A DNA stretch of 64,000 nt from Euleptes europaea (lineage: Eukaryota > Chordata > Lepidosauria > Squamata > Sphaerodactylidae), in contig NC_079332.1 in the NCBI RefSeq assembly GCF_029931775.1, positions 19,227,803-19,291,802 of the forward strand, in the 5' to 3' direction. The notes beneath the pieces were generated by a model. The model saw only the letters and a list, made by a program, of their open reading frames with translations, was not told the origin of the DNA and made no database searches. Each line of letters starts with the position of its first letter. Within the stretch, counting starts at the first letter, position 1. This document shows, piece after piece, positions 20,501-31,185 of this stretch. Made by a program: the position numbers and the translations under genes.

Positions 20501-23500
20501 ACAGACACCCTGTGAGGTAGGTGGGGCTGACGGAACTGTGACTCAAGGTCCTCCAGCTGGCTTCGTGGAGTGGGAAAACAAATCCAGTTCACCAGATTAG
20601 CCTCTGCTGCTCATGTGAAGGAGTGGGGAATCAAACTCGGTTCTCCAGATTAGAGTACACCGCTCCAAACCACCACTCTTAACCACTACACCACTCTGGC
20701 TCCCGAGGAAAGAGAGATTTGAACACAATACAACATTTCTCTAGGCTTCCACCAAAGTAGTCTTTTGAAAACCAAGGGGCCTCTTACCCAGTTGCTAAAT
20801 AGCACATGCAGAAGAAGTCCTGGAAACAGGTGCCTGCCTTCGCGTTACAAGCAAAAACCAGGTGGCTGAAATTCCCCAGGCCAAGGAAATGAGCAATAAA
20901 GACGAGGGCAGATGATCCTGGCAGAAATCCCAGGGCTTCTAGAGCACCCTCTGATGAGGATATCTTGGTGTGCTCTATAAATGTATCTCTTTCTCAGTAT
21001 GTTCTCAGAGAATATCCCCCCACCCACAACCATAGCCTTGACTTACTTGGGAATCCTGATCTTTATATGAATGTAGTGGTCTCCATAACCATAACTGCTC
21101 ACTCTCGGAATGCCTTTCCCACTCATCCGGATCCTCTGATCTGATTGAATACCAGGGGGTATCTGTAAGAGGGACAGAACGGGGCGGGGGGAGGAGACTA
21201 ATGAAAATTTTAAAAATCTAAAAAGTGAAAAAAGTTAGCAATGCCGGCAGGAAGCAGTGGGGGATGGGCAAGAGGAGAGAACCCCAGTCTGCCTCTCTTT
21301 GGCAAATAGGACCAAAGGGGCTGACCCCCTGCTCTGCCTCTGCAGCATCTCCTACAGAAAACAATCCCAAACAATTCTGGATAAAGGCAGAACAATTGGC
21401 GCCCGAACCCTCCCAGAAGCCCAAACCACTCCAGCAGAACACAGCATCGCCCCACGCAAGGCAGTCCCGGCTGGGCTCAGCCAGGTGGAACAGCCCCTCC
21501 TAGTTCCCCCGGGTGGGCCGCTGCTACCTACGGTGATACTGATGGTCTCGTACAGGCCAGGAGCCCGGGCGGTCCCTCCCAGGACTGCCTGCGCCACTGA
21601 GATGAAGAGATCCGAATGGATATCCGCGCCGTCTCTCCTGAACACAGAACTTTTCTGAACCTGAGAACAAAGAGCAGATGTGGTTCTCAGGTGGGGGAGG
21701 GGGCGCACAGGACACACCCAGTTTTGAAACTGAGCCCAGCGTGGCTGTGACTAAAGGGACACCTACCCTGAAGGTGATGAAGATTTCCTTCTTCCCCACA
21801 GGCATTCGAACCGTCTGTCCATCCTCCACACCTGAAGCCAAAGAAGAGTAGAATGGTCACTTCCCGCGCCTGACACGGCCCTGGCCAGCTCCCCTTCCTC
21901 TGCTTTCACTTGATCGCATGCAGATGGGGCTCTTGGCGCTCGCTCAGGACATGGGGGCGGTTCAGCTCTCCTCAGAGAAGCAAGATTTTATTACATTTTC
22001 TGAGGCTTTCTTGGGGGGGGGGTTGTTTTTCGCTTGATTATTTTTCTTTTGATGACGCTGGGGCCCAACACACAAAGCCTTATCCCCCCACGAGGGAAAG
22101 AAGAGGCCCAGGAGCAGAGATCGCACTGCTTCTGGAACAATCTACTCACTACCCCACTGGACAAGAGGCCAGTTTTCCTTCCTGATGCTTTCTGCAGGGA
22201 CCAGCTGTCCCACACTGACCTGCTGGAACTGGGACCATCACCGTCTTCTTCTGCTTGGTCTGGCCGGTACCTCGACACAGCGAACAGGGGTTCGTCATGG
22301 TGGAGCCACGGCCCCCACACCTCCGGCATGTTGAGCGCATCACAAAGGGGCCGGTATTGATAGTCTCCTAAAGGGGAAATGGAGAGGAGCAGATTCAGGG
22401 TCTTCAGGGTGCTTCTCTTCTGCATCTGTTGGACCCTGGAGTCTCCTTCCCAAAAGCGGATGTGCAAAGAGCCTCTCTTGGTGGCAGCTAAGGGACAGAG
22501 CAGGGCCTTCGAAGGGGTTGCCCACTTGGCCGGGCTTACCATGCCAGTGCCGTTGCAGTAATGGCAGTGCTGCACTTTGGTGCCCGGCTCGTGGCCTCGG
22601 CCGTCACAGCGCTGGCAAGCGTCATTGATGTTCACCACAATCTCCTTGTTCACGCCCTTGGCCGCCTGAGTAAATGTCAGCTCCATGATGTACTGGCAGG
22701 GGGGAAAAGGGAGAGGACGCGGGTCAGCTGCCACCCCGTGCTCAGGTCAGGATCAGGGCCCTTCCAGCCAACCCATCACTTTACACGCAGGGAAGGAGAA
22801 AGTAGGAGACACCTGCACTTGCAGAGGGCATCAGAAGACCCTGTCTAACCAGAGGGCCTTCGTCCGAAAGAGGGAAATCAGTCACAGCGTCCAGAAATAA
22901 AAGCCTTCTTTTCTCTTGACAGTGGGCTGGGGTGGAGGTTTCCAAGGGACTTATCACTGGGCAGAGAAAAGCTTTAACCACCCCTGCCACTAGGCCCCCT
23001 TTGAAAAAGCTTCCCCCCGCCCAGCCTCTGCCTTATAAGGAACCCCACAGGGAGGCTGCAACATGTTCTGCCCTTGAAACAGATTCCACAGAGATGAAGG
23101 ATTCTGTAACAGTCAATGCTCACCTCCTGCGGCTGGTCGAAGATGGTGTGGAAGTCCCCAAAGGGAGACCCAGAAAATTCCCCAAAGATCTTCCGGAACA
23201 GCTCTTCAGGGTCCACAGTGGGCCCCCTCCCCCAGTACTGTTGGCCAGACCCTGCTGAACCAGGGTCAAAGCCAGCAGTGCCATAGGTATCGTACTGCTT
23301 CCGCTTCACCTCGTCGCTCAAGACCTACGGAGAAGGCCGCGCCGTCAGACTCCCTTGTCCAGATCGCTTCCCTGCGAAGCTGCCCCACTGAGGGGCTGCT
23401 CCAGAAGCAGCCACACAACACACGACCCCTCCTGACTCCACCCCCCCCCAAAGGCAGCAGCCAGCTTACCTCGTAGGCTTCAGCCAGTTGGGAGAACTTC

Positions 23501-26500
23501 TCCTTTGCTTTAGGATCATCTTTATTGGTATCTGGGTGGTACTTCTTGGCAAGCTAAGTAAAGAAAGAGTTGCTAGTACAACTTCTGCTTTTGGGGGGGG
23601 TTACTTTAAACTCACTGTACAGATGTGTAATTCAGATTAGAAAACAAAGATAAATCATTACTTATGTAAGATTTTACACAATTTTGTACAACAATAACAT
23701 CACCACTTTTTAAGATAGTGACTCTTTAAACAAAAGAAGCATAATCCAAAGTAAAATGATTTTAACAAAAAAAGCAATTTCAAGAAGGAACCCTACCAGA
23801 CTTGTTTAATTGCTGCACAGCAGCATGGCTGAATTGTTCAGGTTGACCTTAGGAGTCTAATCCACATGTTTGGGGTGGTTTGTTAGAGGGATGGTGCTAG
23901 CCACATATTTTAATAGTTTAACATTAACATGGGGAGGGGCCATGGCTCAGTGGTAGAGAATCTGCTTGGCATGAAGAAGGTCCCAGGTTCAGTCTCCAGG
24001 TAAAGGGACTACGCAAGTAGCTGATGCGATGCAAAAGACCCCTGCCTGAGACCCTGGAGAGCAGCTGCTGGTCTGAGCAGACAATACTCACTTTGATGGA
24101 CCGAGTGTCTGTTTCAGTATAAGGCAGCTTCACATGTTCATGTGAATGTTACTATTTTATATTTGTTATCTGCTTTTGATGTTGTTTTTAACTCACTTAT
24201 ACTGTTTTAAAGTTGTAAGTTGCCACGAGACCCTTTGGGAGAGCAGCGATGTTAAAAAATCTAATGAATAAATAATAAGTAAAGAAACAAAGAAATACCA
24301 GGACAAGAAACATTAATTCCAACTACCCAACATAGTCTTCCACTAATTTCTCCTCTCTCTCTCAACCTGACCAGATCAGGCATCTGGCAGAGCAATCCTA
24401 AGGGGGGGTGGTAGCTAAACTCTTGGGGTCGGTGCAGGTCCAAGTGGCCTCCTGAGCAGTTTGCAGCAGTGCAGCAGGTACAATAAAATAAATTCCCCCC
24501 AATGCCCATGAAACTGCTTCATAGAGTTTCCCGGGGCCATGTGTTTTGCAGGCGCAAGTTCACACCTGCAAAAGGGGGTGTTCCCAGGGTGACAGGGCTC
24601 AGAGAAGCTGACTAAAGTCAGCCCCGCCTACAGGAACATCCTCTTTGGCACTGGAGGAGCCCTTGCAGTGGAGATATGCTGCTGCCATGGCTGTTCTGGT
24701 ACCTGAGCATGGCACTGCTGCGCCGGTGTAAGTGTCCCTGAGATGGTTTTAGTGCGTTTAGCCGGCGCAAGTGGCACTAACGTCAGCACAGGGTTCATGC
24801 TGGCTCCTAAGGACATTCAGCCCCCCATTATGGATTGCTCCGTTAATATCTCACATAATCCCTCTCTTTAAATTTTATCCTTTCAATTGCTGATCAGTTC
24901 TTTTATCCAAAAGCAACAGTCCAGAACACCGGTTTTAGGATCCAATGAAATATCACAACATGCTGAGCAAGCTTTTGAGTCCAATAGAACAGTTTTTCAG
25001 GGTAGATATTAAACATATAAAGATAACAACCTGGGGGGGGGAGGTGAGGACTGATCATTTTAAATGAAGCCAAGGTAGGGCGAAGCAGATGCTGTTCAGC
25101 TAGGCTCCCCACCCAGCCTCATTAAAGAGTTTTGAGATGTCAGCTCCATACTTTCCAGTATTTTAATTGGTCTTAATAATGGTATTCTCTGTGGCTTTGG
25201 AGATTTTTCCATATGGCTACTGGCAATTTCTGTCTGTTTTGGATAATATGTAGCTAACAGGGCAAATAAAAAAATCAATGATTTAAAATAAATGGATTTT
25301 TTTCTTTGAATCAATTTTTCTTTACATCGGATTTTTTAAAAAATAAAATGCTTTCTGAGAAAAATATCTATTTAAAGATAATTTAAATAGTTTTCTATTT
25401 AAAATACATTATAGTCCAAAGGTGAAATAAGGATTCATTTGTAATTATATAGCATATGGCTGTATATAAATGCAATGTTTAAATTTTTTGGTAAATGAAT
25501 TCCATTAATCTATTCACTATGCCATGTTCTTCCAGAGGTTTCTGTAAGATTATTTTGGGCAATTTTTTCTATCTAGAAGGTATTATCACAGATACTTGGT
25601 TTTGCAGTTCTCAAAGCGGTGAATTTGTGTATGCAGAGATAACATGCCTCTTCTTCACAGCAAAAATGTTATACAATAAACATACAGGGTTGAGAAAAAG
25701 ACCTTAATCCCATTGTTTGCAAATCTATACCTCTTAAATGCTAAATTTCAAGAAGTTCAATGAATAAAAGATTGTCTGGAGTAGAATAGATCTGCACAAG
25801 GAGCTCAGTGTGAGGAGGGAGGGGCAAGCAGTAAAAATTAAATTGAAACCTTTTGAGTAGAATACTTCACAAGTCTTGGGAATCTTTGCGTGTATAGCCT
25901 GAGGTTTATCATGTTATTCTCTCCCTGAAGGAGAAATTCTATAACGGTAGCAGGCAATAAAAGAGACACAGATTGAAAATATTTTAATGAAGTCCCTCTA
26001 CCTATGGATAAGGCAGACATGTGTGCAAAATGCAAACGCTGCAACAAAGAAATGCAAGGGCCTGGTGACCCGAATGAAACTGGAGATAGATAATTATGAA
26101 ATTATTGCAAGGTGAACTATGTACTAATAGTATAACCAAATCAATATTTTTATATAAATGTAAAACTAATCTGAAAAGTTATTATTCTAAAATTCAAATA
26201 CCTTTATTGGCATAATACAATTCGCAAAATAGTGAGTTATTATTCTAAAACTGAAACCTTCATCTGGTTGTAAATATTAAGATGATACCGGTCTTTATAT
26301 AGAAAAACATGATTTAAATCTAGTCTTATTGAACAGTGATTTAAATTTTGATTTAAATCAAATCAATTTAAATCACATCTACCCTGGTAGCTAAACTAAA
26401 TAAAAAAAACCTGGTTGCAATGCAAAATGATTCCAGAAATAGCCTGAACAATATGAATTGTATTCTTGAACAAGAAAAGAGTCCTGCATTTTTCTTCACA

Positions 26501-28358
26501 TCTCCAGCCACAGCCTTGAGAACAACATTTGAGGAAGCTTATGAGGCCAAGAAAATGTCATCACCACTGCACACCTGCCCCACACAGAGTCTGTCAACAC
26601 AGCCTGACAATCCTGGGCATGAGGAAAGGCTCTGGGATATCAGGCTTTAATTCCATCAGCAGCCCACAGCATGCAGAGCTTCTGCTCTTCAGAGAATGAA
26701 AGGATGTTTTTTTTTAAATGTAAACGCAGGAGCTGCTGTGTTTCCTAGGAATCAGTTTCCCCAGGCAGCTTAACACAGAATAATCCTCTGAAGTAGACAG
26801 CTTTTCTGTTCCCCTCACAGGAAAGTTCTTTTCGGCTTGGGGTGTGTGTGTGTGTGTGTGTGTGTGTGAGGAGCCTAATCAGCTAAAAGCACATGAGTGG
26901 AGCAGTCATATTACAAATGGTGGTCAGAGCTGAATAGGAGTAGCCAGCTGCAGGTCACCAGGTGAGTTCCTGGCAAAGGCATGATTTGAGTTGGGACAGC
27001 CCCAGATCACAGTTCATTTTGTTTGCAACAACACTACAACACACACACGCACGTATATATACATATAAACACACCACACACAGTCATGCTATCAGCCCTA
27101 GGACACACACACGGCCGGCGTTCCTATTTTAAGAGCTGAGATCTGGCCCAATCCTCCTCAGCAAACATACCTGGTAATAGGCCTTCTTGATCTCCTTCTG
27201 GCTGGCAGTGCGAGGGACTCCCAAAACCTGGTAATAATCCTCTTTGGCGCAGGCCGCGGCGCTGGTGTGAAACGGGGCAGCGTGGACGAGAGGATGAGGT
27301 CTAAGCCCTGCAGAAAACAAAACAGAATGATACGGCGGCCGCCAAGCGCCGTGCACCGAGAGCACAACCGGGCCCTTCCGCAGCCGGGGCTTCCGGAGGC
27401 CAGGCCCAGGGCGGCTGCCCGCCTCCCCATGACCCGCCTGCCCCCTTGACCACCCCTGCCTTACGAAGGTCACACAGAAGTCAAGCAACTGATGCGGCAC
27501 GTAAAGCAACTGCTCTGCACAGTCTGACAGCAAAGCAGGACGTCCTGCGTCAGCCATCTCAGGGGCCCACAAAACCGTTGCCATAGTCAGGTACAGACGG
27601 GGTTTACGGGGCTGGCTGCCCGCGAAATGCACAGGTCACATAAGCTGCAGAAGCGTCTATGCAAACTGGTATCAAGGCCGCTTGTTTAGAAGCCTGACTT
27701 AGTCCTGGCCTTTCTATTTCAAAGAGGCGAATACAAAGAGCCCCTCACAGGAAAGTTCTTTTCGGCTTGGGGTGTGTGTGTGTGTGAGGAGCAAAGAGAA
27801 GTTTGCTAGAAGCAGCAGGACGCCCCACCCCCCCCCAAACCCCAGGGCCTCTTCTCAGAGGGGCCCCCGAGGGCTCTGGGGTTTGGGATCTTCCTGCGGA
27901 TGAACCCTACGGAGGGTGGGGCTTGGGGAGGGAATCTAATAGGGCATCATGCCGTATAGTCCGCCACCCCCCCACCCCCCACAGGGGAACGGATGTCTGT
28001 CGCCTGGAGACCTCCAGGCCCCACCTGGAGGCTGGCAACCGGAGCGGCCTGCCAGGCGCCCCCGCCGGAGGGAGGGAGGGAGGGAGGGGGGGAGCCGAGC
28101 AGCCGCCTCCCCTCCTGCGCCAGGCCGCCGTCCCGCAGCGGCAGTCTGCACGCGCCCAGAGGCGCCCTCGCCCGGCCCGGCCGCCGCGGAGGACTCACCG
28201 GAGCGGCTCTCGAGCCGCGGGACCGGGCAGGGCGGCAGCGCCCCGAGCCCCGCGCTCAGCCCCCGGGCCAGGCGCAGGGCCGGCGGACACCCCCGCCGCC
28301 CCCGCCACCCCTCGGCCGCCGCCGCCCGCAGCCAGCGTGAGGCGCACAAGGCAGCCAT
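17463..28358 (-). CDS. DNAJA3: DNAJA3 (Tid1), mitochondrial DnaJ co-chaperone
   Basis: Eleven minus-strand coding exons (28358-28199, 27307-27171, 23553-23470, 23324-23124, 22692-22540, 22367-22220, 21831-21767, 21660-21532, 21162-21047, 20342-20245, 17569-17463) total 1398 bp, 465 aa plus stop; human is about 480. Residues 1 to about 65 are an Arg/Ala-rich mitochondrial targeting region. The J domain follows (DYYQVLGV at about 77, HPD at 105-107), then a Gly/Phe-rich stretch in exon 4. Four CxxCxGxG-type zinc motifs follow: CQRCDGRG (220), CHYCNGTG (237), CRRCGGRG (259) and CSLCRGTG (273). The substrate-binding C-terminal domain follows, ending [11 protein letters not shown]. It stimulates mitochondrial Hsp70 (HSPA9) ATPase and delivers substrates. 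All hallmark residues are intact. It is divergent with CORO7 and upstream of HMOX2 on the same strand. Confidence 0.96.
17990..18122. repeat. AT-rich LINE-tail-like fragment in DNAJA3 intron 10
   Basis: TTGTTGTTTATTGTTTTATA and TGGTAAATAAACAGTTAAAA resemble LINE 3' ends. The family is uncertain. Confidence 0.35.
18690..18920 (+). repeat. tRNA-headed SINE, family C, partial
   Basis: B-box-like GAGTTCGATCCCGACG, then GGGGGTAAAGTGTAGACGAC and GTTGGGATGTGACGTCACCC. The body matches copies at 44347 and 58379. The tRNA-like head is largely missing. Confidence 0.75.
19700..19850 (+). repeat. LINE 3'-tail-like fragment
   Basis: GTAACTTGCCTTGAATCTCA followed by GGTGGGCGATACATGAATAC and AATAAAATG. 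This is the typical 3' end of L2-like reptile LINEs. Confidence 0.45.
20245..20342 (-). CDS. DNAJA3: DNAJA3 coding exon 10
   Basis: Encodes [20 protein letters not shown] and [12 protein letters not shown]. Acceptor CTGCAG, donor GTAAGC. Confidence 0.94.
20418..20706 (-). repeat. SINE family A, full-length reverse copy
   Basis: Runs from the tail (AACTTTCTCTACCACTTAAG) to the tRNA-like head (CTTAACCACTACACCACTCT). It lies in DNAJA3 intron 9. Confidence 0.8.
21047..21162 (-). CDS. DNAJA3: DNAJA3 coding exon 9
   Basis: Encodes [20 protein letters not shown] and [16 protein letters not shown] plus two bases. Acceptor CTTACAG, donor GTAAGT. Confidence 0.95.
21532..21660 (-). CDS. DNAJA3: DNAJA3 coding exon 8
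   Basis: 43 codons, [20 protein letters not shown] through LYETISIT. The donor is GTAGGT at 21531. A second GTAGCA four bases later would break the frame, so it was not chosen. Confidence 0.93.
21767..21831 (-). CDS. DNAJA3: DNAJA3 coding exon 7
   Basis: Short 65 bp exon encoding [20 protein letters not shown] and FR. Acceptor CTTCAG, donor GTAGGT. Confidence 0.95.
22220..22367 (-). CDS. DNAJA3: DNAJA3 coding exon 6
   Basis: Encodes [13 protein letters not shown], the zinc motifs CRRCGGRG and CSLCRGTG, and [11 protein letters not shown]. It leaves in phase 1. Confidence 0.95.
22540..22692 (-). CDS. DNAJA3: DNAJA3 coding exon 5
   Basis: 51 codons. It encodes [20 protein letters not shown] and the first two zinc motifs, CQRCDGRG and CHYCNGTG. 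Confidence 0.95.
23124..23324 (-). CDS. DNAJA3: DNAJA3 coding exon 4
   Basis: 67 codons, phase 0. It starts [15 protein letters not shown], runs through the Gly/Phe-rich part ([20 protein letters not shown]) and ends DQPQE. Confidence 0.95.
23470..23553 (-). CDS. DNAJA3: DNAJA3 coding exon 3 (HPD)
   Basis: 28 codons, phase 0 at both ends: [20 protein letters not shown] and SQLAEAYE. It holds the catalytic HPD. Acceptor TACTTAG, donor GTAAGC. Confidence 0.95.
23928..24142 (+). repeat. tRNA-headed SINE, family B
   Basis: A box in ATGGCTCAGTGGTAGAG, B box in GGTTCAGTCTCC, and the family end GACCGAGTGTCTGTTTCAGT followed by AAGGCAGCTTCACATGTTCA. It lies in DNAJA3 intron 2. Confidence 0.8.
24143..24292 (+). 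repeat. LINE 3'-tail-like fragment
   Basis: TTGTAAGTTGCCACGAGACC then GAGCAGCGATGTTAAAAAAT and AATAAATAATAAG. It resembles an L2-like 3' end. Confidence 0.45.
25258..26386. mobile_element. hAT-type DNA transposon, non-autonomous, 1129 bp
   Basis: Ends match as imperfect terminal inverted repeats: CAGGGCAAATAAAAAAATCA on the left and, on the complement of the right end, CAGGGTAGATGTGATTTAAA. A perfect 8-bp target duplication GTAGCTAA flanks it (25250-25257, 26387-26394), the size made by hAT transposases. The interior is AT-rich with GATTTAAATCAAAT-like subterminal repeats. No transposase frame was seen. It lies in DNAJA3 intron 2. Confidence 0.85.
26811..26873. repeat. Duplicated block ending in (TG)n, copy 1
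   Basis: CCCCTCACAGGAAAGTTCTT then TTCGGCTTGGGG, a (TG) run of about 14 units and AGGAGC. An identical block with a shorter TG run is at 27741-27792. Confidence 0.8.
27171..27307 (-). CDS. DNAJA3: DNAJA3 coding exon 2
   Basis: Acceptor TTCTGCAG, donor GTATGT. It encodes [20 protein letters not shown] and the start of the J domain, [20 protein letters not shown]. Confidence 0.95.
27741..27792. repeat. Duplicated block ending in (TG)n, copy 2
   Basis: Same 32-base text as at 26811, followed by a shorter TG run and AGGAGC. It lies in DNAJA3 intron 1, 930 bases from copy 1. Confidence 0.8.
27868..28046 (-). repeat. GTTGCCA-ended repeat, family H
   Basis: Resembles the units at 49.7-50.4 kb: GGGTGGGGCTTGGGGAGGGA, a degraded middle, and CTGGAGGCTGGCAACC at the end. 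It borders the DNAJA3 CpG island. Confidence 0.55.
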
Positions 28359-28600
28359 CTTGGGGGGGGGCGGGCGCACGGCGCATGCGCGTCCTCCACA
28401 ACCGGCGCCGGCAAGGACGAGGCCGGCGGAGGCCGCAAGGCGCGTGCGCGGGCCCGACGGTCGCTTCCTAGACCTCTTCTGGCGGCCAGCCCCTCTTGCG
28501 CGCTCCGGGGTCCTAAAGCCCGCCGCTTCCGCCGTGGTGCTTTCGACCTTAGCCGGCGGGGTGGTCTTTTATCGGGAACAGCGGACACCGCTGGACAGGC
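28040..28600. promoter_or_regulatory. DNAJA3: CpG island promoter of DNAJA3
   Basis: Dense CpG around exon 1. A perfect NRF-1 core GCGCATGCGC is at 28381-28390, 23 bases upstream of the ATG, and a near match GCGCGTGCGC is at 28440-28449. NRF-1 is a known activator of nuclear genes for mitochondrial proteins, which suits this gene. No TATA box. Confidence 0.7.
28199..28358 (-). CDS. DNAJA3: DNAJA3 coding exon 1
   Basis: ATG at 28358-28356 in a strong AAGATGGC context (Kozak and YY1-like). It encodes [18 protein letters not shown] and the Arg/Ala-rich presequence. Donor GTGAGT. Confidence 0.9.
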
Positions 28601-28714
28601 GACTTGTGGGAGGGATTCTGGTTAATCACGGCAAAAATGAAACGAAAAGGAGGAGAGGGGCTGCAGAGGTGGCTTTCCTTCCTGGCTGAGGCTGTAGGGA
28701 CCAATGGTCTGAAC

Positions 28715-28936
28715 ACATGAACATATTAAGCTGCCTTATACTGAATCAGACCTTTTGAGGGTCCATCCAAGTCAGTCTGGTCTGCTCAGACCGGCAGCGG
28801 CTCTCCAGGGTCTCAGGCAGAAAAGGGTCTTTCCCATCACCTACCTCGTTCCTTTAACTGGAGATGCCGGGGATTGAACCCAGGACCTTCTGCATGCCAA
28901 GCAGAGGCTCTAGCCCTGAGCCAGGGCCCCTCCGCT
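28715..28936 (-). repeat. SINE family B, reverse copy
   Basis: Starts GAACACATGAACATATTAAG and ends with the head complement (CTAGCCCTGAGCCAGGGCCC). The body is complete. Confidence 0.8.
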
Positions 28937-30317
28937 AAGGTTGCCATCGTACTGCACATATAACAAATGCCAGAGGGATCATCTGTTGCAGCAAACACAG
29001 CCAAGAGTCTCCCGGCACCTTAAAAGGCTTATTTCTCACCGCATGGGCTTTTGTGGCCAGAACCCTCTTCCTACTTAAAGGCAGACTATTGCCAACAGAA
29101 GCCGACTGTCAGCGAGGGCACCCAGTCGGGCATGCAACGAGGTACTGAAGTCTGACGGTGGCGACGCTGGAATAAAATATTGCTAGTCTCCAAAGTGCCA
29201 CGAGACTCCTGTTTGTTTTTGAGACAACAGCTTAAGGCAGCTACCCCGCGAGAAAGATAGAAACAGGGCACGCTGTTCTTATCTTGTATATATATTTGCA
29301 CAGAAATGTCACAGACCTCCTGTACCTCTTATATTCCAGGGCCTTCTGGTTGAATTCTGCAGAAGGAGAGCATCGGAGCATACGGATTTTTAACAATCCT
29401 CTCCAGTGCGGAGGGAGAAGAGCCTTCTTTGCTTTGTTTTTAAAGAGTTAGGGAGTGTAAAACACACACACACACACACCCTTCCCTCTCCCTCCGCACC
29501 AAGGAATTTTAAAAAATGCCAACTTCTGCCCGTTTTGGGGGGTTCTTTTTCTGTTTTTGTCTCTGTGTTTTTCTGACAAATTAATGTTTTCTCTGCAGCT
29601 ATGAGATCTAGAAACGTTTTGTTTTTAAAATACAAGCCTGGGATTGAAGCTGCGTTTTGTGCAGTCCCAAGTTCCCGGGGGTGGCTGTGTTCGTCTGCCT
29701 GGCCAAAATAATTCCGTGGCACTTCAAGGCCTGCATGAGTTTATGGTGGCACAAGCGCTTGTGAGCCAGGGCCCGCGGGATGGATCGCAGCCATTCTGAT
29801 TTCTAGCGCTCCGGACCTAACGCTGTTCCTTGGAACAAGGCCAGACCCGGTTAGCCATTCCTCTGGCCAAGCAGGGCGAGGCGCTGGACCCGGGCACCAC
29901 GGGCGGTTGATACTTTCCGATTCCATGTGGGAGGGTTCTAGTCTCAGCCATGACTTCCTAAATAACATGTTGCAAAACTGAGGACACGGTTGCTGCTGGG
30001 TGCTTGGGAAAAAGCAAACGAGGCTAATGGCTAATTTTCATTTTCGCGGGCCTCTTTAGTAGTTAAAGGAACCTCCCGCTTGTTTCCAAGCACAGGCCTG
30101 CCTGCCAGGAACCAGCGTCTCTGGACATAATAATCGACTTCCTCTGCCCTGCTGCTGTGCAAAACTTCTTCCTTCAGGAAACGTGCGCCCTACGTTTACT
30201 TGTCTGTTCAGGGTCACTCACAAATCTGCTCAGGATTCTGGAGCATATTCAAAAGTGCACAATGGAGAATCGAGGGGACCTCCCTATTCAGAGGGAGTAG
30301 AAGACGAAGAAGGAGAA
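28937..30317. other. DNAJA3-CORO7 intergenic region, left part
   Basis: No gene recognised. It has a (CA)9 run at 29462-29479 and some degraded repeat text (for example 28995-29060). Open frames are short and unlike known proteins. Confidence 0.45.
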
Positions 30318-31185
30318 GGGCTGGTTTTTATAGGCCTACTTCCTCTGCCACTTAAGGGAGAACCAAACCGTCTTACAATCACCTTCCCTTCTCCTCCCCA
30401 TAACAGACAACCCTGTGAGGCAGGTGGGGCTGAGAGAGTTTGGAGAGAGCGGTGACTAGCCCAAGGTCACCCAGCTGGCTTCGTGTGTAGGAGTGGGGAA
30501 ACCAACCCGGTTCACCAGGTTAGCATCCGCCGCTCACATGGAGTGGAGAATCTGTTGTGTCCGTTGAAATCATATAGGTCACACACACACGTACGCACAC
30601 ACACACATACCGTTGCCTGAAAGCACAAACAGCACATACAGGCACACACTCACCTACACACACTCCATTGTTTGAAAGCACAGACGCTGCAGACACACGC
30701 CACACATCCGATTAAACTGTCTTTACCCAAGGACAGAGGCTGCCCTCCCTCCTTTCCCGTTCGTGCACACAAAGAACTCTCTGCTCCCATATAGATGGCT
30801 TTGTTCCTTCAATAAAGCGAAAGACCGATTAGGCGCGCCTGCACAAAATGAAAGTGCCGACTTTGTATCTTTAATATGCAATGATGCTACTAGAGACTGT
30901 AAGGGTCGAATGTATCTTTTAATGGAATGTAACCGCCTTCGTGGTATAAAGAGTACCGTTTCTCCTTTACTCGGGTGTGGCATTCCCCCGACTCTGTTTG
31001 GTTCGGAGTCTGTGCACCCGGTTCTATTGCTTTGGCCAAAATAAAGAGCTGTAGTTTATCCAACCTCCTCCTTATTGTCTTCACTGGACTCTATGACAAT
31101 TGGGGTCACAACAAGTCAAACCCAGTTCTCCAGGTCAGACTCCACCACTCCAAACCACTGCTCTTGTCCACTACACCATGCTGTA
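30318..31185 (-). repeat. SINE family A copy split by an LTR insertion
   Basis: The reverse-orientation family A body runs 30318-30552 and resumes at 31114-31185 (GTCAAACCCAGTTCTCC to the head CACTACACCATGCTG). The middle is foreign, so the SINE was there first. Confidence 0.8.
30553..31113 (+). mobile_element. Solo LTR of an endogenous retrovirus
   Basis: A 561-bp unit with TG...CA ends forming a short inverted repeat (TGTTGTG and CACAACA). It has a TATAAA-type box near 30943 and an AATAAA signal near 31036 in the expected U3-R order, plus a CA-rich microsatellite near its start. No internal viral region adjoins it, so it is a solo LTR, a fossil. It is younger than the SINE it interrupts. 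Confidence 0.75.

Noticed and set aside
21528-21531. Extending DNAJA3 exon 8 by four bases to the next GT
   Set aside because: It would leave exon 9 out of frame; the upstream GTAGGT donor keeps the conserved SITIPPG reading.
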